A stretch of DNA of 43,957 nt from Paludibacteraceae bacterium (GTDB lineage Bacteria; Bacteroidota; Bacteroidia; Bacteroidales; Paludibacteraceae), in the NCBI GenBank assembly GCA_905233935.1, contig CAJOFU010000037.1, positions 1 to 43,957 of the forward strand, in the 5' to 3' direction. A model generated the notes under the pieces. It was not told where the DNA came from and made no database searches. It worked only from the letters and a program-made list of their open reading frames with translations. Made by a program: the position numbers and the translations under genes. Shown piece by piece: positions 33,045 to 39,001 of this stretch (position 1 is its first letter; each line of letters starts with the position of its first letter).

Positions 33045-35036
33045 ATGAAAAAAAACATGTACAAACCGCTCTTAGCAGCCCTTGCACTCATCGTCTCGGT
33101 CAACATCTCTGCAACCGTCTATACGGGCTCATGTGGACCAGAACTTAACTATTCGCTTGACTCGGGTACCGGTGTACTGACCATCACCGGACGCGGAGCC
33201 ATGACAAACGCTTCGGGATGGGAAGGATATGACAAACGTGATGTGCTGAAAAAAGTTGTTTGCGATGCAAACATGACTTCAGTTTGCGCCAATGCTTTCC
33301 ATGGTTGCTACCGTCTTCAGACGGTGACACTGAACGACAGTGTGGAGTCGGTTGGTGCGTACGCTTTTCAGGAATGCACGGCTCTTACCTATTGCGATTT
33401 AGGCAAAGGCGTGAAGACCATAGGCGACATGGCATTCATGCATTGTACTGAATTAAGAAAGATCCGCTGGTCGGATTGCCTGGAAACTATTGGCACGATG
33501 GTTTTCTATGAGTGCGAGAACGTTGGCGACACGGTTTTCTTTCCTAAGACGTTAAAAAAGATCGGTAGTAATCTGTTTTCGTATAACGGGTCGGGGAAAG
33601 TTGCCGTGTGGAATGTAAAGAGGATGGGCGACCTGACTCAAACAAGCGGGTTGGGACAATACCAATTCAATCGTATCATCTTTGGAGATTCGGTAGAATA
33701 TATCCCTGCATATCTGGCAATATATGTGGGAAACGACTCTATTCATCTGCCGGAAACGGTAACAGGAATAGGAAGAGGTGCATTCATGTCATGTTCGCGC
33801 TTAAAGAAGATTAACATCCCGGCTTCCGTAACGAGTATAGGCAGTAGCGCATTTTCCGGTTGCAAGAGCCTGGAACAACTTGTGCTCCCGTCCGGACTGA
33901 AAGAGATTCCGGAATCCCTGTGTAACCAGTGTTTAGCTTTGGATAGTGTCAAACTGCCGGAAGGCATCACAGTCATTCCCACACAGGCATTCAGCGGATG
34001 CAAGTCTCTCAAGCGTATTCGCATACCCAATGGCGTGACAAATATCGGCAATATGGCATTTTCCAATTGTTCGCTGGATACGCTCGTTTTGCCATCATCA
34101 CTAACAATATTAGGCGATAAGGTATTCATCAATCCTGTTAATTATGTCAGCCCGAAGGAGTTAGTGCTCAACGAGAAACTGATAGCTACAGGAATAGAGA
34201 CTTTTGCTAACTGGAGAACACTACAGAAAGTGACCATCGGCAAGAACGTGGCCATTCTCGGTCAGTCTTGTTTTGCCGGAGATTCAGCCATCAACGACAT
34301 TACATGTTATGCCGCTCAGCCGCCGATGGTATATGACCAAACATTTGCAGGTGTTTCGGATACCGCTGTTTTGCGCGTATTGCCGGCAAGTGTCAGTGCA
34401 TACAAATCTGCACAATACTGGTCACGGTTCCGCATCGTAGCGATGGATGCCGATGAGTATATTCAGAACAAGGTTACTGTTGACGCCGGCGAGACGACTG
34501 CAGAATTCACATGGCCGACAGATGAGAATGCCGCCTCCTACGAAATAGACATCTACAAAGACGGCTCCGTATTCTGCAAACTCACGCTTGGTCCGAAAGG
34601 TCAGTTACTTGGTATCTCATTCTCTGCCCCGGATAGGATTCAGCAAGCGTCAATCCATAATCTGCCGTCAGAAAGCGCCCAACCTAACACATTGAGTTTC
34701 ATGGTTACCGGTTTGGAAGAAGCATCGCGTTACACCTTTGTTCTTTCTACGCTTGACGAGAACAATACACCGCTTCACGTCTATATAGGCGACTTCGCAA
34801 CCATCGGCTATGAGGGTGACCTCAAATACCCTGACGGCTATGAGATTACACCTACGCCGCCGATTATTCCCTATGATCCGGACTCCACGCCCATTACCAC
34901 CGGCGATGCTGTTAATCATGCATCCGCCATACATGGCGGATCAGAAACCACCGCTCTCCGTCTCATGCATGGCGGCAGACTGCTCTTCGTTACACCTTCA
35001 GGAACATACGATATAACAGGAAAACGTATCGAATAA
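33045..35036 (+). CDS. BspA-like leucine-rich repeat surface protein, paralogue of 27309-29336
   Basis: About 663 residues from the ATG at 33045 (a TTG at 33033 is in frame but not needed). Signal peptide 1-23 (MKKNMYKPLLAALALIVSVN). Mature start TVYTGSCGPELNYSLDSGTG, then LRR_5 repeats (VGAYAFQECTALTYCDLGKG, IGSSAFSGCKSLEQLVLPSG, IGNMAFSNCSLDTLVLPSSL) to about 480. The FN3-like module (TTAEFTWPTDENAASYEIDI) and the linker EITPTPPIIPYDPDS are close to those of 27309-29336, and the tail is LMHGGRLLFVTPSGTYDITG. Between linker and tail an inserted 20-bp palindrome (34922-34941) encodes ASAIHGG. The two BspA-like genes are clearly duplicates with diverged repeats. Probable surface binding protein. 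Confidence 0.88.
   Translation: MKKNMYKPLLAALALIVSVNISATVYTGSCGPELNYSLDSGTGVLTITGRGAMTNASGWEGYDKRDVLKKVVCDANMTSVCANAFHGCYRLQTVTLNDSVESVGAYAFQECTALTYCDLGKGVKTIGDMAFMHCTELRKIRWSDCLETIGTMVFYECENVGDTVFFPKTLKKIGSNLFSYNGSGKVAVWNVKRMGDLTQTSGLGQYQFNRIIFGDSVEYIPAYLAIYVGNDSIHLPETVTGIGRGAFMSCSRLKKINIPASVTSIGSSAFSGCKSLEQLVLPSGLKEIPESLCNQCLALDSVKLPEGITVIPTQAFSGCKSLKRIRIPNGVTNIGNMAFSNCSLDTLVLPSSLTILGDKVFINPVNYVSPKELVLNEKLIATGIETFANWRTLQKVTIGKNVAILGQSCFAGDSAINDITCYAAQPPMVYDQTFAGVSDTAVLRVLPASVSAYKSAQYWSRFRIVAMDADEYIQNKVTVDAGETTAEFTWPTDENAASYEIDIYKDGSVFCKLTLGPKGQLLGISFSAPDRIQQASIHNLPSESAQPNTLSFMVTGLEEASRYTFVLSTLDENNTPLHVYIGDFATIGYEGDLKYPDGYEITPTPPIIPYDPDSTPITTGDAVNHASAIHGGSETTALRLMHGGRLLFVTPSGTYDITGKRIE
34922..34941. 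repeat. 20-bp palindrome inside the second BspA-like gene
   Basis: ATCCGCCATACATGGCGGAT, perfect 9-bp arms, centre AC. It lies in the linker before the C-terminal tail and is absent from the corresponding linker of the paralogue ending at 29336. Confidence 0.9.
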
Positions 35037-35047
35037 ACTAATTCCCT

Positions 35048-37927
35048 ATGAAACATACAGTTACACTATTGAGTGCTGTGCTGACAAGCATGGCACTCGG
35101 GGGACTCCTTTCCCCGACCATTGCCGCAACCCCGTGGAATGGTACAGCGCAAGCGCCAAATATGAGCGGCACAACATACAGCATTACGACAGCTGAAGAG
35201 TTGGCGTGGATTGCACAGCAGAGTCAGACGGATGATTTTGCAGGTAAGACCGTACGCTTGGAGGCGGATATAGATCTGGGCGGGATGCAAGAGTTGCCGC
35301 CAAGTTGGCAGCCTATAGGCAGCGCACAAAAACCGTTCCGGGGAGAGTTGGACGGCGGGAATCATGTGGTGTATAACCTGTATATACTCAACTCGTGGGT
35401 ATCGGGTGCAGGGTTGATAGCCGAGACGGGTGCTGAGGCTCATGTGCACAATATCGGTTTGGCGCAAGGACAGATTATGACCGACGCAACGAACGATGTG
35501 GGGAGTCTGGTGGGCGTGAACAGAGGACGGATCAGCCACTGCTTTAACATGGCGCAGATCATTGCGCATAACGGCGATAATGTCGGTGGGTTGGTCGGTG
35601 TGAACTACGGTGTCATCGAATATTCGTACAACACGGGCATCATCACTGATGCCAATAACCACGTGGGCGGATTAGTCGGGGTGAACAAAAGTTCTGCGGT
35701 AATTAACGAGTGCTACAACAGCGGTTACTGCAAGGGGCAGGAACACACGGGTGCGCTGTTCGGACTGAACGAGACGGAAACGGGCAGTCTGACACATGTA
35801 TATTTCGACCAACAGGTGACAAGGACATACGCTACAGGGTACGGCACGGGCGATGCGCTGGATAACACGAAGTACGCGGTGGAGAAGACGAGTACGTTTC
35901 TGTCGGCAAGCAGTCCGTTTGCCGGGCTTGCAGAGTGGAGCGTACTACGTGACGGGGCATATCGCTACCCGAGGCTGAAGTGTTTCGGCGAACATCAAGC
36001 AGCGTTGCTCTCAACGGATGCTATCCTGTTGGACGCCGAGAACCTGCCTGTGGAAAGGGCTGAAGGTGTAGGTGCGCCGATGACAGGCAACCGTCCGAGG
36101 AAACAATTCAAACTGATAGGAAGCAATGACGCCGTGTGGCGTTCATCCGGCGAGGATGTGATACGTATCGCGAACAGCAATACAGCAACGGTTGTTCGTC
36201 CGTGCGGCAACCAAGAGGTAATACTGACGGTAAGCGAGGGCGATGCGATCAAACAAATCTATACGATTGTCAAGGGCTACGAGAAGTTCGATGCGGGAAA
36301 GATGGACGGCAGCGTAACTGCATGCTGGCGTGAGGAGGATGTGAAGATCCTTGACGCAAACAAATCCGGCAAGGAACCTATAGGCGGCAAAGACGACGAA
36401 CAAGACGGCGTGTGCTCGTACCGATATATGCTGATCCGGGATACGGTTATCTGCGATGAGGACGGCAAGCCGTTGGCATACAATGCGATGGATACCTTGT
36501 ACTTCGGACAGAACGATTACCGCAACTGGAGTATGCCGACCGGTGTGTCGGGTACGTACGCTTTCCGCCGATATGCACATGACTACCAGTGTACAACAGA
36601 GTGGACGGAGTCGCAGGGACGTTTGTATCTGACCGTATTGCAGCCGTTTGAGGCAGGCAGACTGTTCGAGACAACGGATACGGTGTATGGTGTGCCGAGC
36701 ATGCTGACTATTCACAGTGAGGTGAGTGCTACAGGCGGATCGGGCGAATTCAGTTACCTGTGGAAAGCCGTCACTCCGTCGGAGACAAAGAACCCTGTGT
36801 ATGTAGATGGCGCTATAGCGAACGGCGACACTCTGAATTATACGTTTGAAGAGCCCGGAGAGTATGTATTTACACGGCGTGCAACGGACGCAACATGCAA
36901 TACGACGCCTATCATGTCGGACGGCGAGCATCGGGTTGTTGTGTTTGCAGCTGTTGAGCCGGGGGCGATAGACTCGCTGGATGTAGTACTGTGCAAGCCT
37001 CGTTACAACGGCGTGCTACAGGAGACCGACACGGCATCCGGCGGCAACGGACATTACGTCTATCGCTGGCTGTGTAACAACGAGCCGGTCTTCCACAGCG
37101 ATACGTGCAGTTTGCCGTTGACATCGTTCCCGATGGCAGACGGCGGGACGTATGTATTCCAGCGTCAGGTGAAAGACAACAGCGGGTACTCGGAGTGGGT
37201 GACTTCGGCTGGCGAGGTGAGGATCACGGTGGACGGCACAAGCGAGAATTGTCAGGTTGTTTGCCCGGTAGTAGAGATACAGGCTATGGCGGATATATGT
37301 CAGTCCGATTCGGCGTTGATGATACGGTTTGAGGTGGTGGAAGGCGAACCGGACAGTTATGATCTGCTCTTTCCGGCGGATGCTATGGAGGCAGGGTTTG
37401 TGAGTGAGGTCGGTATTGCGTTGCCCGAGGACAGTGTGATCGTTGTTACGCTGCCGGACGGTGCACCGACGGGAACGTACTATATCTCGCTGACGTTCTA
37501 TTCTTCCGAGGGAGTATGCAAAGGTGCGACGCACTTCTTCCCGTTCACGCTGCTGACGGACGGTTTTGTGCATCAGAAGTGGAACGATGTGCTGTTTGTA
37601 GATAACAATCCGACGAATGGTGCACCTGCTGCTGATTTGCGGTTTACGACCTTCCAGTGGTACAAAGACGGCGTGGCTGTCAACGGCGCTACGGAGCAGT
37701 CGTACTACGAGCCGGAAGGGTTGAATGGCGCATATCAGGTGCTGATGACCGGCACGGACGGCGTGTTGTACCGCTCGTGCGTATATGAGATTTTTCCCGA
37801 TGCCGCCGAAGGGCAACAGGCTACGGACTCATCGGAGTTTTACTACACGGTTGATGGCAGACGGTGTGCTGCGCCGAGAGCACCGGGGATATATATATCA
37901 AGGAACCACAAACTGATTGTACGATGA
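35048..37927 (+). CDS. GLUG-motif secreted protein with type IX-style tail
   Basis: 959 residues, starting 11 nt after the previous stop. Signal peptide 1-26 (ending PTIAA). Residues 40-130 contain YSITTAEELAWIAQQSQTDD and LEADIDLGG, the usual lead-in to GLUG proteins. GLUG repeats then follow: VGSLVGVNRGRISHCFNMAQ, VGGLVGVNYGVIEYSYNTGI, VGGLVGVNKSSAVINECYNS (about 155-240). The centre (300-870) is beta-rich with Ig- or PKD-like segments such as SATGGSGEFSYLWKAV and TASGGNGHYVYRWLCNN. The end, VDGRRCAAPRAPGIYISRNH then KLIVR, resembles a type IX secretion sorting signal (YxxxGRR...GIYI). Its stop overlaps the start of the barrel protein by 4 nt (ATGA). Role as adhesin inferred. Confidence 0.85.
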   Translation: MKHTVTLLSAVLTSMALGGLLSPTIAATPWNGTAQAPNMSGTTYSITTAEELAWIAQQSQTDDFAGKTVRLEADIDLGGMQELPPSWQPIGSAQKPFRGELDGGNHVVYNLYILNSWVSGAGLIAETGAEAHVHNIGLAQGQIMTDATNDVGSLVGVNRGRISHCFNMAQIIAHNGDNVGGLVGVNYGVIEYSYNTGIITDANNHVGGLVGVNKSSAVINECYNSGYCKGQEHTGALFGLNETETGSLTHVYFDQQVTRTYATGYGTGDALDNTKYAVEKTSTFLSASSPFAGLAEWSVLRDGAYRYPRLKCFGEHQAALLSTDAILLDAENLPVERAEGVGAPMTGNRPRKQFKLIGSNDAVWRSSGEDVIRIANSNTATVVRPCGNQEVILTVSEGDAIKQIYTIVKGYEKFDAGKMDGSVTACWREEDVKILDANKSGKEPIGGKDDEQDGVCSYRYMLIRDTVICDEDGKPLAYNAMDTLYFGQNDYRNWSMPTGVSGTYAFRRYAHDYQCTTEWTESQGRLYLTVLQPFEAGRLFETTDTVYGVPSMLTIHSEVSATGGSGEFSYLWKAVTPSETKNPVYVDGAIANGDTLNYTFEEPGEYVFTRRATDATCNTTPIMSDGEHRVVVFAAVEPGAIDSLDVVLCKPRYNGVLQETDTASGGNGHYVYRWLCNNEPVFHSDTCSLPLTSFPMADGGTYVFQRQVKDNSGYSEWVTSAGEVRITVDGTSENCQVVCPVVEIQAMADICQSDSALMIRFEVVEGEPDSYDLLFPADAMEAGFVSEVGIALPEDSVIVVTLPDGAPTGTYYISLTFYSSEGVCKGATHFFPFTLLTDGFVHQKWNDVLFVDNNPTNGAPAADLRFTTFQWYKDGVAVNGATEQSYYEPEGLNGAYQVLMTGTDGVLYRSCVYEIFPDAAEGQQATDSSEFYYTVDGRRCAAPRAPGIYISRNHKLIVR

Positions 37928-38817
37928 AAAGGATGGCAATTATTAGTATTCTGTGTTGTGCGCTTGCAGCACAGACAGTGTGTGCAGAGCAAACGACACA
38001 CCATATTGATATACAAGCGGGCGGCGGTATAGGCAGTCTGGATTACAGGTTGCCGGAGGGAAAAGTATATCCGGCATACACATGGACGGCTGGATTCGGT
38101 TACACATGGTATTTCCTGCCGGTGTTGGGATTGCAGACGGGTGTGCAGGTAACTCGTTTGGGGAGCATAGGAGCTCTCAACGGCGATCTGGCGGCGGAAG
38201 ATATGCGGCTGGACAGCGAGGGTGACGCATATATCCCGCACACGCATTATACCAATTGGCACGACACGCGCGAGGCGTACTTTGTGGAAGTGCCCTTGGC
38301 ATTCAGGGTACGATGGTATGAGGGAAAGAACAGAGCCGGTCTGCATGCCGCTATAGGAGCGAAACTCAGTGTGCCGGTATATGCACGTCACCTGCATCTC
38401 GGCGGAACAATCAGCCATTACGGCTACTACCCTGAGTGGGATCTGACGTTGCGCGACTTGCCTGACAGGTTCACTACTGAAGAGCCCGCAACGGAACAAC
38501 AACAGATTACCCAAACACTGCGCCGCTGGAACGCAGCGTTGTATGCAGAACTCGGTACAACCGTGCGCTGTGCTGTGCATACGGAGTTCGTGATTGCCGC
38601 TTACGCGCAATATGCGGTAACAACGCTTGCACAACCGGAAATGGGTAATCCGTGGGCGGCAGGTCTGAAAGTCGGCGTCACGCTTTGGGTGGGAAAGACT
38701 GCCGAACAGAAACAGCAGCAACTCCGCAAACTCGCAGCACAGTTCCCAGAGTTGCTCGAAGAGTTACATCCGTGCTCAGAGTTGCACGATACAACAGAAC
38801 TGAAAACCGCTCATTAG
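37924..38817 (+). CDS. Outer-membrane beta-barrel protein
   Basis: 297 residues from the ATG at 37924, which overlaps the preceding stop codon (ATGA); a frame extension back to 37864 lies inside the GLUG gene and is not used. Signal peptide 1-22 (MKRMAIISILCCALAAQTVC). The rest alternates in the manner of an eight- to ten-strand barrel: HIDIQAGGGIGSLDYRL, WTAGFGYTWYFLPVLGLQTG, YFVEVPLAFRVRWYEG, AGLHAAIGAKLSVPVYA, AALYAELGTTVRCAVH, AGLKVGVTLWVG. This is like the outer_membrane_beta-barrel (OMP_b-brl) families near type IX substrates. The last 45 residues are a charged helical extension. Coupled to the GLUG gene, it may anchor that protein at the surface; this is inferred. Confidence 0.82.
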   Translation: MKRMAIISILCCALAAQTVCAEQTTHHIDIQAGGGIGSLDYRLPEGKVYPAYTWTAGFGYTWYFLPVLGLQTGVQVTRLGSIGALNGDLAAEDMRLDSEGDAYIPHTHYTNWHDTREAYFVEVPLAFRVRWYEGKNRAGLHAAIGAKLSVPVYARHLHLGGTISHYGYYPEWDLTLRDLPDRFTTEEPATEQQQITQTLRRWNAALYAELGTTVRCAVHTEFVIAAYAQYAVTTLAQPEMGNPWAAGLKVGVTLWVGKTAEQKQQQLRKLAAQFPELLEELHPCSELHDTTELKTAH

Positions 38818-39001
38818 TTCAATTTTAAAAGAGTTATTGTTGACTGCTGTTGATTTCTTTTCGAACGGCTGTCGAGCCGTTATCGGGCGAATGTCGTATC
38901 CCACCTCACCTTATATATACTGCGTATATATCCCGTGATTTTGCTTCGTACACGAAAAATTCGCATTGACACTCTGGCACTCGTAGCACACTTCCTCATT
39001 T
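38818..39001. other. Short convergent intergenic region with two hairpins
   Basis: AACGGCT-GTCG-AGCCGTT (38864-38881) and a TATATAC-TGC-GTATATA hairpin (about 38913-38929) lie between the convergent barrel and AddB-like genes. Neither has a strong T-run. One may act as a terminator. Confidence 0.45.

Noticed and set aside
37016..38721. Minus-strand frames opposite the GLUG and barrel genes
   Set aside because: No domains or signals; the plus-strand genes have signal peptides, motifs and a 4-nt start-stop overlap.
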